64,000 bases of DNA from Ancylostoma caninum (lineage: Eukaryota > Nematoda > Chromadorea > Rhabditida > Ancylostomatidae), in the NCBI GenBank assembly GCA_037903475.1, contig JBAJFG010000172.1:4441001-4505000 (forward strand), read 5' to 3'. The notes beneath the pieces are model-generated. The model ran no database searches. It was not told the DNA's origin and saw nothing but the letters and a program-made list of their open reading frames with translations. Both the position numbers and the translations under genes were made by a program. Positions 13,101-25,880 of the stretch are shown piece by piece; the first letter of the stretch is position 1, and every line of letters begins with the position of its first letter.

Positions 13101-16100
13101 TGTGCGAGAGGAGCATTGTTAGATGCCCTAGAAATTAGAGACATTAGACTCGATTCGATTTTGTCGAAATAACTGTACTATTCGATATTTTCCGAATATT
13201 CGGCACTTAGATTCCAGACAGTCATTCGGAAATTCTGCGCTTTCAATAGCTTAAGATTTATCCACGAGAAAGGAGGCAATTCGAAATACGATTCGAGTCT
13301 TTCGAATCAGATACCTGCTAAGAACTAGGGTGAAGAGTTGTTCCAAGGAAATTTACATCGTGAAAAAGGCAGAAATTAGCGCATACTATCAAGAAAATTT
13401 GCGATAAACAACAGAAAATAAGAAATATTTTCAACCCAAAGGGGAGTCATCATTTTTTTAGTCTTCAAAGTTGAATGAGCTAAAATTACAGAGGATTCCA
13501 GTGGAGTGGATTCGCTCGTGTCAGCTGTTTGGACAGGTTAGAACACAAAACCGGAGGACAGGTTGTAAGTCAGAACAGTGACATCAGTGGAATGCATGGA
13601 AGCGCAGACAATCAGAACGTCAAGTCGCGAGTGGTGCGACGCGTGCGGTATCTTCACAGGAATCTCCTGTATGAATAATTCACACGGTAGAGCCGGCGCT
13701 ATGCGCCAAATGTCACTTAAATTTGAAAAAAAAAACAGTATGCGGCCCAACATCACCAAGTAGTCCTAGGCCGTTGATGCATTATTGGAAAGACCTGGCC
13801 AAAGCGCCGCTTCGCGGCACTTTGTCCAGGAACTGGGTGGGTAAACATGTTGATGGGTGCCAGGTAAAGAATAAATTTGGATAGTTTGACATTTTACCAT
13901 GAGTAATTTTGCGGTCGCATCCGGAGCCAAATGCGTAATGGTAGAATAGGCTGCTAAAATTTGGAAGACGAAGTTTTTCAGAGTAAACTATAGCTGGAAC
14001 CCGGTGGCAGGCGCAGGGGTGGAGGGGGCACATGCTTCGAAAATGGGGCGTCAAATTCTAAAAAATTAATCCATAAAACAAATAAAAATTTTTATTGGTT
14101 TATTTTCAACCGCTTGTTTTTAGTATATTTCTTTGTCCTTATTCCTTATATTTATAATTATTATTAAAATTAATATTTCTGGCATTTTAATTTTTCCATC
14201 CGGGTTCCCGTAGTGGCGGAGTTGTTTTTTTTTCATCCCCACCCCCCCCCCTTGCTAGTAATACGTCCCGCGCTGCTAGAATCGAGTAATGTATAGGATG
14301 TATCTTAATTAGAATACTCGATTTTGATTGAATCAAAATTCGAATGCTCAATTCAAACCAAGGTAGAGGTTGAGCAACAGCCCTGATGCAGAGATGAGAA
14401 GGAGTTTAGGGCTCTCACTCTCTTAAAAAATCAAACTTCGACCTGGATAGCTTCCAGAATTGTCAAATAAATTGATTAAATTAATCCGCTTCCTTCCATT
14501 TCGAGCCATACAATCTAGATTATGGATGATTCAGTGAAATTCATTCCCTTCAAGAACCCATTCATTCCCTTTTCCAAAAGGAAACTAGAAAGGAGATTCT
14601 ATGGAAAGGAACGTTGTAAAAGTGAAAGCTAGAGCAACAACCACAAGGATCCACACTAGGAATTCCCAAAACAGCACAATTCACTCGCGGAACCGAACCG
14701 TATGTATCATTTCCCAAACACAGAAGCCGTGCGCTGGGAATCATGGCATTAACGAGCAATAAACATAAATCTGAATATATACAGTGGGAATTCATGAATG
14801 TGCGAGCAGTCCACACACGTTTCTTCCACGACTCTCACACACAGGGACACTGTGTGCGTGTGCCTCCAATGAATAGTCATAAAGTTCACTGGTGGGGAAA
14901 ACGGCAGTGAGTCGTTGCCCTTTAGTAAATTGCTGGGGCACTGTGACAATGAGAGAGGAAGTCAGGTGGAGGCGGAGGAAGAGGCTGAACTCTTCAGGAA
15001 GTGGATTTAGGAGGTTACTGATCATTTGACACGGAAATAACTATGGAAAGATGTTTTATTTGCAATAACTTGACCTGGATTCGGGCAAGAAGTAGTAACA
15101 AGTGCTGGGACTCAAACGCGATTTACTAGGGCGGAAAATGCTCGGAGCAGCGAATAATCCAGAACTTTCAGGGGAATAGAATGTAGAGGAAAAGAAAACA
15201 GAAGTCGCGACAAAGCAATTCAGGAGGAAGAGAAAGTGAAACTTTAAGGGAAAGCAAAGAAAAAGGAGAAAGCGAAGGAAATGAAAAGGAAGAAAAACAA
15301 ATCCAAAAACAGAGAAATAGAAGAAAGTGAGATCTGAACCTTGCAGGTAAAATTATGCTTCCCTTTTGAGGAAATTTGCTCAAACGAGCTGATTATTTAC
15401 CCAAAAAAAAAGGAATTTGGTACAGTGCTACTCTTTTTCAACTAAAACTGGTACATAAAATTAAATGTGGTACGGCAACTAGCGTATGGAGTAAATAATT
15501 TTGAAAAAGTGGGTAAATGAGGATTTTTAGCTGCAAAAAATCGCTCGAAATAAGGCCATAACGAGGAAAAATTAGGTAACATGAAAAATCCAAACGTTCC
15601 TGACTTGAAATAGAGAGAGGACCCTCTCCCTCTCAGGTCTAGTTAAGCAGTTTGATGAATTTTTGCTCAGTGTGTTCACAGCTTTTTTTTCCACGCATCA
15701 TTTAGAATTTGTTGCAATATTTTATTTTATTACGCCACATTTTCTTCCCATCCAATGATTTTTTCAGGCGATGCGTACCTGTAAGCAGTAATGACGTAAA
15801 TAAACCGAGAATCATCCCCTCAATCAAGAGACGAATGATGCAAGGTTATATCCAGCTTCCCCCCCCCCCTTGCCCCCCCCCCCTTCCCCCACTTCCCGCC
15901 CATTTCAAAAACTGCGATCAAATTGGCCCAATGAACAACATCAAGAGCATTTTAGGGAAAAAAACATCAAAAGATAGTCGACAGGGGGTTAATCGGGCTG
16001 CAAACTTGAAAATGTTCAGTTCTTAAACGTAAGATTCAAGCGATGCTTGTTTTCTGGGACCTTCGAAGGGAATGTAACTAATTTCGCGAAAATTCATTAA

Positions 16101-17390
16101 ACTAGATCCATCCAGAGGACTTCAGAATTGCACCACACGTAAATTCGGAATGAAGGTTGTAGGTAATCTAGGGTTGCAGGTCATGATGAGACGAAACTAG
16201 CCAGGTTACGATCCTGTGATTGGTCGCTTCTCACAATGGTCCTATCACAGAGACATGACCCGCCCCTTTTTGCCTCATCGCCACCCACACCCGGAATCCA
16301 AGCTTCGAAAATTTTACCCAATGACCACGGCTGCTTTCAACGGTAAGCTGTGTAGATATTTTTTTCGAATGGTGCAATTCGATTTATGCCAAAAACAGGA
16401 TGCATCAGATTACCCGTGTGGTAATCAGATTACCCATTTGGTAACCTTCCAACGTTACCCTTCACCTGGCGCCCACCAACAAGTTTATCCAAACGTAATG
16501 CTGCTTTTGATTGCTGAGGAGAGAACACAAGCAGATGAAGGAGTAGGCCGACGACATTAGGGAAGAACATGAATATCGATGGGTTAAATTGATTGAAATT
16601 GGTGACAAATGGGTTAGATGGGTTAAACTAGAGAAAACTGAAAACAGGGATCGTGGATAATTCCAGAGAAGGCTGTTCAAAGGCTGAAGTAAAAGAGTCA
16701 AACAGCATATCAAAATGAGAAAAAGATATTCTCAAGGTGGTAAGGAAAAACAGTAAGAAACGTAGCTGTCAACAACAATCAGAAGGCAAATCCAGTCTAT
16801 GCCAATCCAGATCTGGCCTAGAAACCCTCTTCAATGCACGTCCATGCAGCAAAACACTTCCTGAAGAGGCTTAAATGACTCCAGATGATGATCTAAAAGG
16901 ACCATCGCCTGAAAAACGCGCTATGATGTGGACATGGCCAGAGTAGAAACCAGTTCAAGTGTTCGACAGGCATGCGAACCCACTGGAGAACAGGTCCACC
17001 TGCTCTTATCTTTAATTACTCAGGTTCGAAGACCACATAATGGCAGAGATCAGAGAACGTGGTTGTGTGGACCCGCAATGGGAGGAAAAGTTTCTGATTT
17101 TCAATGGATTTCTATTTATATGTGCTATACAAACACATAGCGGGCGATAACCCATGGGAAATGTAACCATCGGCAGCGACAGTTAACAGAAAAGGAAAGC
17201 GCCGCATCCAGAATTTTTCACGGCTGGGAGAGTTATTCCTAAAATTCAGCCATACCTCCCGATCGTCGAGGTCTTCCCTTGCGTTTTTTACTGTCTTGTA
17301 ACTGTCTACCCGCTTTTTTCTATGGAACACTTTTTGTGTATTAAAATAAATAGATAAGTAAATAAATAAATAAATAAAATCTTCCAAACC
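10130..17390. other. gene-poor region
   Basis: There are several 60-117-codon frames (for example 10746-11043 minus, 11360-11713 minus opposed by 11389-11610 plus), but none could be joined into a consistent gene. The stretch includes a hAT-like remnant (14040-14290), C-rich runs (15860-15900), a degraded ATTACCC half-element (16390-16500) and a (TAAA)n tail (17341-17380). The rest shows nothing recognisable. Confidence 0.4.
14040..14290. mobile_element. degraded hAT-like miniature element
   Basis: AT-rich core followed by the family phrases CCGGGTTCCCGTAGTGGCGG and TTTTTTTCATCCCCACCCC, ending in sequence related to the CTGCGTCCGCCACTG terminus. It is clearly related to 19313-19590 but more degraded, and its boundaries are uncertain. 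Confidence 0.45.
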
Positions 17391-17392
17391 TT

Positions 17393-17634
17393 AAGGTCTG
17401 TTTATACTGCGTCGCGATGCGAACATCGCGGCCCCTCGTTACGCCTATCTGGACTTTTTTTTTCGGAAAAAAGCAAGATGCAACGAACTCGGCGACGTTG
17501 TGAACTGAACGCTGTACATTTCTCATTCTTACTCCAACCGCTTCAGCCAACAACCTTCACTACCAGAAGGATCGCTCATGTTTTACCCATCGCCGCGATG
17601 CCATCGCCTCGCGGTGAAGTATAAACACAGGCTT
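17393..17634. mobile_element. GC-rich foldback element with TTTATACT ends
   Basis: Terminal inverted repeats of about 40 bases: left GGTCTGTTTATACTGCGTCG, right (reverse complement) GCCTGTGTTTATACTTCACC. Both continue into CATCGCGGC near the inner side. The centre is single-copy-looking and non-coding. The terminal TTTATACT is also the end of the element family clustered at 44-62 kb, so the two may share a transposase. Confidence 0.65.
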
Positions 17635-17639
17635 AGCAT

Positions 17640-17705
17640 TTGTACTCAACGTGGCGTATCGGTTAAGGCAGTAACGCACGTACCGCGTGACAACGAATCA
17701 AATTC
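17640..17705 (+). repeat. possible tRNA-derived SINE head
   Basis: GTGGCGTATCGGTTAAGGC resembles a tRNA A box, and GAATCAAATTC about 40 bases later resembles a decayed B box. No acceptor stem or anticodon arm can be drawn, so it is not called a tRNA gene. Confidence 0.2.
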
Positions 17706-18187
17706 AAAACTTTTGACAAGCAGCGTCCTTGGAACTGCATCATGACATACGTTATTACCCCTCTTAAGAAGCAATTATCTACCGTATGACATTGCCGTGG
17801 AAGCGAGTTTTTACAAAATACGAATACCTGAACTATGAGGTTCTAGAAAAATCCAATAAAATTTCATATGCATTAAAGGTGTGAAACTAACACCTGCGCA
17901 TTTTTCAGATATTAAATGTTTAAAGCTGGAATGAATAAATAGGAATGGAGAGCTGAAAGTTAAGAGATACCCAGGCTGAAATGGACCAATCTAAACAGTA
18001 CTTGCAATTGCACTGTCGAATCTCAGCGTTGTGGCCAGTTTACTCTCAGAGTTTACTCTCAATTTTTTTAAGTTTTCAAACGATTTTTAAGTGCTGTACT
18101 CGTCGCATTCCCTTCCATTCGTGAATACTTGGCCGAAATTGCCCCGCTGTACAATGGGCAGACTAATATTATAGATAGACGTATAGA

Positions 18188-18335
18188 CGGCAGTGGCGGA
18201 CGCGGGGGTTAAATTAATATTTTTAGAAGTTTTATTATTCCATCCGAGTCCCAGTAATAATGGGGTTGCCAATTTTTTCCCCACGCCCTCACCCTCTCAC
18301 TTGTGACTCCTGCGTCCTGCACTGGTAGATAACTA
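18188..18335. mobile_element. short hAT-like miniature element
   Basis: Begins CAGTGGCGGACGCGGG and ends CTGCGTCCTGCACTGG, an inverted pair. The internal phrase CCGAGTCCCAGTAATAATGG then TTTTTTCCCCACGCCCTC matches the 19313-19590 family. Total length is about 148 bases and there is no coding capacity. Confidence 0.65.
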
Positions 18336-18643
18336 GGTATCCATTTGATAGGTTCAACGTTCAGTGGTTGCCACAGACCAGGCGTAGAGGGTGGATAGTA
18401 GTAAGGGGAAAAAATGGGGCCAGGATACGTAGGTATCTGAACTGCCGGATTTTTTTTAAAAAGTAAAGTCATCAGGAACAATCCTCGATCACTAACCTTT
18501 GACTTCGTAATTGGCCACTTTAATAAATATAATTGATTTTTCAAGCAGTAGCATTCGTTAGATGTTGAATAACTTTAAAATTACTGGAAGGAAGGTTGTG
18601 TGAGCTCAGGTAGTATTCGTATGAAGTACCATTCTGCTTCTAA

Positions 18644-18976
18644 TCACGTTCCGAGTTCGAAAAATGTATTTTCAATGCAGTATAACAACTCGTTCACAAG
18701 AATGGGGAACTGACGGGGTCCATTTTCAGAAAAGTACCTGCGGATATAATCAGGAGAGACTCGACGCAGCGAATCTCTCTGAATTGTATCCTTAGGTGAT
18801 TTTGCTGGCTGAACACCGAAATTTTTCAAAATTTCAAAGTTTAACCATACATCCAGATAGATTGGACCATCCCGACTCCGAATATCTGCTCCATTTCGAA
18901 AATGGTCGAGATTGAAGGGAGTTATGGAGAAACGACGAAAAAAAAACGCGAAATCACAGACATCGCGCAGTTTCAT
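18644..18976 (-). CDS. unrecognised open frame, 110 codons
   Basis: A single open frame read from an ATG at 18976. The predicted protein is mixed in composition rather than low-complexity (for example IYLDVWLNFEILKNFGV and RRVSPDYIRRYFSENGPRQF), with no signal peptide, membrane segment or motif that I recognise. No supporting neighbouring exon was found. It may be a terminal exon, a remnant of a transposon gene, or a chance frame; composition is the only evidence for it. Confidence 0.3.
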   Translation of the reverse strand: MKLRDVCDFAFFFRRFSITPFNLDHFRNGADIRSRDGPIYLDVWLNFEILKNFGVQPAKSPKDTIQRDSLRRVSPDYIRRYFSENGPRQFPILVNELLYCIENTFFELGT

Positions 18977-19312
18977 CAAGCGACAAGCGTTGGTGTTGTA
19001 AATGCTAAATTTACATTGCTATTCTTCCTTCTATCTGCTTTCTTCTAAATTCCTTTTTTTTCCTTTTTTTTCCATTTGGTACATGTAACTAGAGCGCCTA
19101 TAACGGTTCATGTTCTTCTGGTGCATACTAAACGAAGAAATAGCAAATTTACAATTAAATTTAAACTAAGTGGTAAAGGAACTACAAATAAGCTAATGGT
19201 CTTTTATCCTATTTCATTGAATAGTTATATAGTAGCATTGCATGTAGAAATCCATAAACTGCCTCCACCATCCATAGAATAACATGCTTTTACATCATAC
19301 ATATAGTAGACC

Positions 19313-19590
19313 AGTGGCGAACGCAGTGGGGGCAGGTGCACCCCCCCCCCCCCCCGAGAATGGGTAGGCAAAATTTCGAAATTACTTTGCAGTATATAAA
19401 AATCTTGCATTAGTTTATTTCTACTTGTTTGTTTTAATATTATTTTTAATATAATTTTTATTGATTATTTATTATTATAATTAATATTTTTATTAATTTT
19501 ATTTTCCGTCCGGGTCCCCAAAACGACGGAGACACCACTTTTTTTCCTACACCCCCCCCCCCTCCCTCCCATTTTCTGCGTCCGCCACTG
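19313..19590. mobile_element. hAT-like miniature element, best copy
   Basis: Starts CAGTGGCGAACGCAGTGGGG and ends CTGCGTCCGCCACTG, giving terminal inverted repeats with the CAGTGGCG end typical of many non-autonomous hAT elements. The core is AT-rich (TATTATTAT runs) and contains a C15-type run near 19340 and a second C run near 19550. No clear 8-base target duplication was found, so the superfamily call is tentative. Confidence 0.65.
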
Positions 19591-19599
19591 ATAAAGACC

Positions 19600-21680
19600 C
19601 ATGAACAACGCAGAAAAACCAATGAACTTCATCATAACTTAGAAAGCAATCAAATTCTCGAAGCGGTGGAAAACCGATAGAAACGAATGAAAACCGTGCC
19701 AGAACCAGTCTCGATGTGCAAAAGTCGTAAAAGTTAACGTGCCTCCTGTATTCCCTATGAGATGCTATAAAGTATCTCAGAATTTGCTTGATGGAGCTCA
19801 ACTGCATTATGGGTAGAATGTGGTAGGGAACGTGAAAGCGGGAAATCGAATTTGCCACAACAAAAGGATGAGAAGGGAGTTAGCAGTAGTAAAGTCAGAA
19901 TACTAAAATTTCCATTAGTAAATTGAAAGAAAAGTAAACTCATACATATGAACTTCCTCAGGATACATAAACACAACCCGAAATCTTGTGAGGATTCTAA
20001 AAATAAACTGTGAAAATCAACTCCTCCACGCCTCGCAACAACAACACCAGCTGCTGCGGATGACACAATATGACGGAGGAAAACAATATCCGAAGATTAA
20101 CTATGTATGTAAGAGCTTCTTATATACGTCTGGAGATGATGTTCACAAATAACACGCGTGGGCAGTATGGGGAGAGAAGAAGAAAAATGTGATAAACAGA
20201 GTATATGCATGAATATATAATAATAAATAGTATAAGAGAATGAACAAGCGCTTCATCCTTGGCAACAAAGGGATCGAAAATCTCAGCGATATCCGAAAAA
20301 AAGGAGTTGTCGAGAGATTCTTATTCTCAAATCGTAATTCTCGAATAATGATGTTCAATTTGGCACTTCAATAGTGCAAAAATTTCTGAGAAATCACTTT
20401 TTCGCTCAATCTAATCATCACTGAAGCTTTTGGCGGCGAATTCGAATGCACTTGGTAACATCATTGGAGTACATACCTCTTTGAGGAAAACGCTGGGAAA
20501 TTCTCCAGGAATTTTCTCGAACTCTGGCATCTCAACCCACCGCATCAACATGAATATGGCTAGGCTCACTTTTTCGCGTCATGCCTGGAAATGAAAGTGC
20601 TTTTTCAAATGGTATTGGCTCGCAAAGCCTGTTAAATTACACCTGTGCATGAATTTTCATTCTCCTCAAAAAATTTCAGTCGAATTTTGTTTCCTACGTG
20701 CAAAAGGGAGTTAGCACACCTTTCAATCGTATCATAGCAACGAATTTGTGAAATTCTTTCAATGAAAGCAAAATAAGAATCACCCGCTTTGAAAAAAGGC
20801 AATAAATGGTGTTATAACGACCTAAGTGTAGAACTAAAAGGCCGCTACCTCAAAAGTTTTGGAACTCCAAATTCGAGCGACTTAGCGTTACTCTGAGTCT
20901 TGTATATGTATAATTTCCACATGGATATTCGGAATCAGAGGCTCAAGAGCTCTTCAATGGTTGAAGGTCCAATTCCGACCAATATTACTTGTTCTAGCCT
21001 TTGGTAGACTCTCGGACAAGAATTAGGAGAGGACTGCACTCGACTTCGACTAGTGAGAGGAAAACTTCTTGGGAAAACACTTCTGCAACTTCCATAGACC
21101 TGACGATCTATGGGCGAGCGAATGGGCAAAGAACATTTGATGTCAGCGTGGAAAGAATATTAATCTCGCACTGCATGGCACCGCCGAAATCGCGACATTT
21201 GCATGCGCAAAGGTTAAAGGTGAGACCCACGGCCAAAACGGCAAAAAGACTACATATTTCGGTGCAGATCGACAATATTGGGCCTATCATATGAACATGG
21301 ACATATTTAAATCCACAAAGGCCAGGAAATGCAAGCGGAGAAAGTCTGGATAACTTGTGGAGCGTGACACCACGGCACAGGACACCACCCGTAACCGGTC
21401 TTCTTAACTGTGGCCAACAAGCATGAAGAATTGAGTTCAAACAGGTTGTTTTGAGGGTTTTGGTGGCGGGTTTCCGGCTGGGCACACTCAGCTGTCAGGT
21501 AAAGGGCTAAGATGATTATGGAAGAGCAATAGGTGGAACAATACCCTGGTTTCAAAAACATTTTTCAGATAAACAAAGAAAATTTACTCGGGACATCCAA
21601 GTTCTAACTCTACCACCTTGAGCCTTATTTGCCTCATGTGATCTGAACCCTCTATGGATATTCTTCTTTTGATCCTGGGG
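19600..21680. other. no supported gene
   Basis: Overlapping frames of 60-125 codons occur on both strands (notably 20935-21485), but they contradict one another and lack splice support. No repeat family was recognised here. Confidence 0.35.
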
Positions 21681-21682
21681 CC

Positions 21683-21784
21683 GCATGCATCATTGAGATT
21701 ATCCAGGATAAACGTCATGACACCCGACAAATTTACCCACATGTGCGTCATCACGTTTACCGTGGGTAATCTCAATGATACATT
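21683..21784. mobile_element. palindromic miniature element, ATTACCCAGGG family
   Basis: Fourth copy: left arm GCATGCATCATTGAGATTAT (one base off the family), right arm CACGTTTACCGTGGGTAATC, then TCAATGATACATT. It lies about 50 bases upstream of another foldback element, a nested repeat zone just before the exons at 22095. Confidence 0.7.
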
Positions 21785-21832
21785 CCAGCCCTCGAATGTT
21801 GTACACTACGGCGAACAGAAGTGGTTATACTA

Positions 21833-22080
21833 GGCGTCAATGAGAGCGCGCCCTTCCCGCCCTCAAGAAGCACGCAACGCGACCGCGCCGCTTGCGCCAG
21901 AATCTTCTCTGCGACAATAAATCACTATTTCCTTGATAGTTAATTAGTTTTCTTCATGATTATCATCAAAAACGATGAGAAACTGTCATCAAAGCCCTAA
22001 TCTGGTAGTACAACACGGCGAGCGGTGCGGTCGCGTCGCGTACGCCCTGTGTCCGCGGAAAATGCGCCGTCGTCGACGCT
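21833..22080. mobile_element. GC-ended foldback element, GGCGTCAATG family
   Basis: Terminal inverted repeats begin GGCGTCAATGAGAGCGCG on the left and AGCGTCGACGACGGCGCA (reverse complement) on the right. Both arms contain a GCGACCGC core, and the centre is AT-rich (TTGATAGTTAATTAGTTTTC). The same arms and centre recur at 30235-30494. It ends only about 15 bases before the first supported exon of the next gene. Confidence 0.65.
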
Positions 22081-22094
22081 GATTGTAAATATAG

Positions 22095-22709
22095 TAGGAT
22101 TTGACGGTAATATTGTGGATTTTCCTTGGCATTTCATCCTCCAAAAACTCAGATTATTACTTGAACAATCCAAAAAAGGTAATTACATTCGAGCAGACAA
22201 GGATTGAAGTCCTTCCGACTGCCAAAATCCAGAAATTTTTCGAGGACCATCTACTTTACCACGAGCAATCCCACTAAACAATTTGTTTGCAATCCATTTT
22301 GATATAAACAGATGGAACGAACCTCAAAAAGCTATTGCAGATTTGTTTACATCGTCGAATCTCGTAAACAACAACAAGAATCTCGATCAAATCGAATTTG
22401 ATCGAAAAACTAAGACTGTTCAGGTAGGGGGCCACTTAACCAGGAATAAAATCACACGGAAACGAAATAACTGGAGGATGGCTGACTACTGTAATCTCAG
22501 TTTCGTTATGATTTCAGAAAAATCAGCGGAGCGTTAACGATGTAACAAGAAGGACAGATAAAATCAGCACGACATTCAATCGTAGCGAAGCGAAAATGCT
22601 CGTTCTCCCGGAAAATTTGAAACAATCGTCTTTGCGCGTTTTTCAGGCTGTGAAAAAACTGCTGGCGGGGAATTCGCAGATTTTCAATAACTTGGGTCTA
22701 TTTGTTTGA
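22095..22709 (+). CDS. 3' part of an unrecognised gene (three exons)
   Basis: Exons 22095-22178, 22233-22423 and 22518-22709 join in frame (phases 1 and 0) with introns of 54 and 94 bases, donors GTAATT and GTAGGG, and acceptors AATCCAG and ATTTCAG. The joined frame gives about 155 residues ending in TGA. It includes DFPWHFILQKLRLLLEQSKK, then NLFAIHFDINRWNEPQKAIA, and a Lys/Arg- and Asn-rich C-terminal half with LRVFQAVKKLLAGNS. No signal peptide or membrane segment is visible in this part, and I do not recognise the family. The first exon could begin further in (acceptor at 22152), and upstream exons were not found because the flank is repeat DNA. The matching phases across both introns are the main support. 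Confidence 0.5.
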
Positions 22710-24964
22710 GGATAGCAAGTGAAGTGTGATTTAGGGGAGCAAATTTTGAAGAAAATCAGTTAATTTCATGGAAATTGCAGTTTTTTATAGTCTAGGAGTA
22801 ATTTAAGAGAAAAAACTGCTAAAACTGCAGCAAATCCACCTCTCGAAGCCTAAATATGCAAAGATTTCTGTCAAAAAATTTGAACAAATCTCTAGACAAT
22901 TTATTAGTCGTCCCTCCCCCTTCCATTCCTTTTCAGCGAAAAGAAATTCATAACAAACCGTGATATTTCGGTGTTACGACGAGAAAACAACAAATTCAAA
23001 TAGATGCAAATGCGCCAGATACGACGCAGTGCTGGGTGGTGAGGTGGGCACGCGGAAGTGGTGGAGGCTGGCTTGTTTAATAATTCCTGACGAGTGGAAT
23101 ATCGAACTTCCAGAATTTTTCCCTAATCAATACCTGAGTACAGCTGTACAACTGCAGACATATTACGAGGGATTCGCGAAAGGACATAATTAGACCAAAA
23201 AAAATACCAAATATGGATTTTATATACTGCTCACATATATACTATAGAAACTATAATAGATTTTCACTAGGAAAGTGTAACATTCGTGTGGAAACTAGAG
23301 AATTTATGAGAAGAAAATCCAAAATAAAAAAAGTATCCTGGCTTGTACTTATTTTTGTGGAAGTCTAATAGTTCCTGAGAAAGACCTACTACAAGCTCTA
23401 TTTCCACAATATTTCCGAATTTCCCTGCGTTTTCTTTAACGTAATTTGTTTAATCGACGACACTTGGGTACTTGCGAAATTGCCACACTTTTTCTTTCCT
23501 TTCTCTCTTTCTCTCCTCTCTCTCTCTCTAGCTGATGTAGACATTCTCATGCTTTTTTTTCCACCCTCGCGTCTCTCAAACTATCCTCCCTACTGAAACG
23601 AACTGTATTCAGTTGCTTTAAAAAATATGTATAACACAGCATTGATAAATCTCTCAGTATTGAACTGATAGAATTCTCCAGATTGTCCAGAAGTAAGTCA
23701 TCTCTAAGGTTTCACTAGGACACTTTATACCAACCTTTTAGTCATGTAGGATTTTCAGGAACAGTGATCAATGCGAAAGGTAAATTACAGACGAGAATCG
23801 CATTGCGAATAGCTGCGAAACGCTCAATTTGTACGTCTCAATTGCGTCTAAGTTGCGTCAGGGATGCGTCTCGCACTACATTACCGCGGGGCTGACTCAG
23901 TATACATATAGTAGAAACAGTCTCCTCTATGAACCTCAACTTTTAGTGATCATTATGATTTGAAACTGTGCTCCTATCCAGCCTAGAGCACAACGAATAA
24001 ATAACTAAATAATTTTAGAATAATTGGTATAGCTACACATATGTTGAAACTCGTGCAAACTCTCCAGGAAAACTCAGTAAAAAATTATCTTTCCGTCCTA
24101 TGATCCCTTCTGAAATATTCGGCAAACCAAGTAACCCAAACAGTATCAAATCCGTTTGCATCCAAAATATCCTACTCCGTCTAGCTGCAACGATGTTACA
24201 GAATTTTGAAAGTTTTGATAAAGTTTCCCGTCAAAACTTCTTAGTAGACCCTACAGATGCTTAGGATTCTTGAGCTGTCCACTAGATTTGCAGGAAACCA
24301 CTCTTTAGTTCAAGAGCTCCTTAAAAACCGTTCCCGACGTCCTCGAGATTCTCGCGAGTCCACCATTCGCAAAAAAAGTACGGAGTCGGCAACACTTTAG
24401 TTATGGAAAGTATTGTAGGGCTGCAAACCGTTTAACACACAAGGAAGCCTGTGTCCAGCAGGGGTGAAATTCAGCATCGCTACCGTGATCAGCTATTGGC
24501 AGTGGACTAATGCAACACAACGACTTGGCCATAAGAGAGCTACAACACAACATTAGACGTCTTGGAACTTTTTTACGGAGTTTTTTCCCTTCTCCAACAG
24601 AGAAACGAAAAGAAAAATTGGTGAAAAAAACATGACGCTGTCCGAGTCTCCCGGGCGAACTGAGCCCACTGGGCTACTCAGACACGTAGCAGAAATTAAT
24701 AGACTTTCTTCTCGCCTGCGTGGATTTCATTTCACATTGTTCCTATAGATTCAATAAAAGATAGTCGTTGGGAAATATGAACAAAAAAAACGCTTGAAAG
24801 CTCAAACACAGACTTTGAGTCACAGCTTAAACCATCGGGTCACAAGAAAAGAGGTGGTCAATGATTCCTAAATAAATAGGGTAGAAAATATACATACAAT
24901 ATTCGATACTGCTGGCTTATCCAGTGACTGGAGAACACCCACTTTTCAAGCGTCGGAATGGCAG

Positions 24965-25068
24965 CTTTTTTATTTATTTGTTTAGTTATTTACTTATTTA
25001 TCTATCTATCTATTTATTCATTTATTCATTTGTTTATTTATTTTTATATTTATTTAGAGAACTTTTGA
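24965..25068. repeat. TTTA/TCTA simple repeat tract
   Basis: About 100 bases of TTTATTTATTTG, ATCTATCTATC and TTCATTTATTCA units. It may be the tail of a minus-strand retrotransposon insertion (TAAATAAA on that strand), but no body sequence could be identified. Confidence 0.6.
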
Positions 25069-25779
25069 GGACTAATCACGGAATTTTTGGCTAAGACTTT
25101 ATGGCAAAGATTTTCTTGGAAGCATGTTAACTAATTAACCAGCGGTAACGAGTTCTTGAATTCATTCGCTTCTCGAATTGTGATTTCTGACGGTTCTTCT
25201 AGTTCTTGCCGTTTTTCATTTCTTTTTTCTTTCTTTTTTTTTTTGCCCGAGTTTCCATCTTCAAAGTTAGCCTGATTTATAAAGCATGCCTTGTGGTATA
25301 TACTAAATGAATAAGTAATCCCTAGAAATCATTGTTCCTAAAGTTCCAAAAAAATTTTTCAAAATCAGTCACACCTGTCTCTCAAAGCTGTTAGAGACAA
25401 AATTGCTTGTACAATTCGAAATCGTATAGGAGCCTAAAGTGTACTCTTCCTTTTTCTAGCGTTCCATGGAAGTCTGAATGGATTCGTACTTTCCTGAAAT
25501 TTCACACAGGTCATCAGAAACATGCGGGCTATTAGGAAATCCTCAAGCACCCTTTAAATCTGGCTATGAATGCAGAACAATAGTGCACGCTTGTACTTTT
25601 CTTTTTAGATCGGAGACTTGGCAAAACTTCCGGGGATCCAGAAAAAACTTGTCAGTACTATTAGTGAACTTGAGTACCAGCAGGGAAAGACTAGAGTGGT
25701 CATATTTTGGCAGAAAAAAAAACAGAAACTAGTGCTAACATTCATTATCAACAAAAGGGTCCCGTAAAAGGTGATCTTA

Positions 25780-25880
25780 TTCTTTTCCTATTTTCTCCGT
25801 CCAGTGGAAGGAACGAAACAAAGATTAGGCTCCTTTGTTTTTGTTTTTTGTTTATTGAAAAGGTGTACCCAGGCCGAAAA
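25780..25880. repeat. dispersed repeat shared with 29050-29150
   Basis: The phrase TTCTCCGTCCAGTGGAAGGA then ACGAAACAAAG, followed by a T-rich stretch and TTATTGAAAAGGTG, corresponds closely to TTTTCCGTACAGTGGAAGAA, ACGAAACGGAAA and TTATTAAGGGTG at 29080-29155. Both are diverged copies of one element. The 136-codon frame at 25771-26181 begins inside this repeat. Confidence 0.5.

Noticed and set aside
22960..23193. 77-codon plus frame downstream of the orphan exon trio
   Set aside because: Could not be joined to the upstream exons in phase; the preceding acceptor also opens a different short frame, so the choice is arbitrary.
24600..24700. tRNA-like sequence on the minus strand (GTAGCCCAGTGGGCTCAGTTC)
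   Set aside because: A-box-like only; no acceptor stem, anticodon arm or B box at the right spacing.
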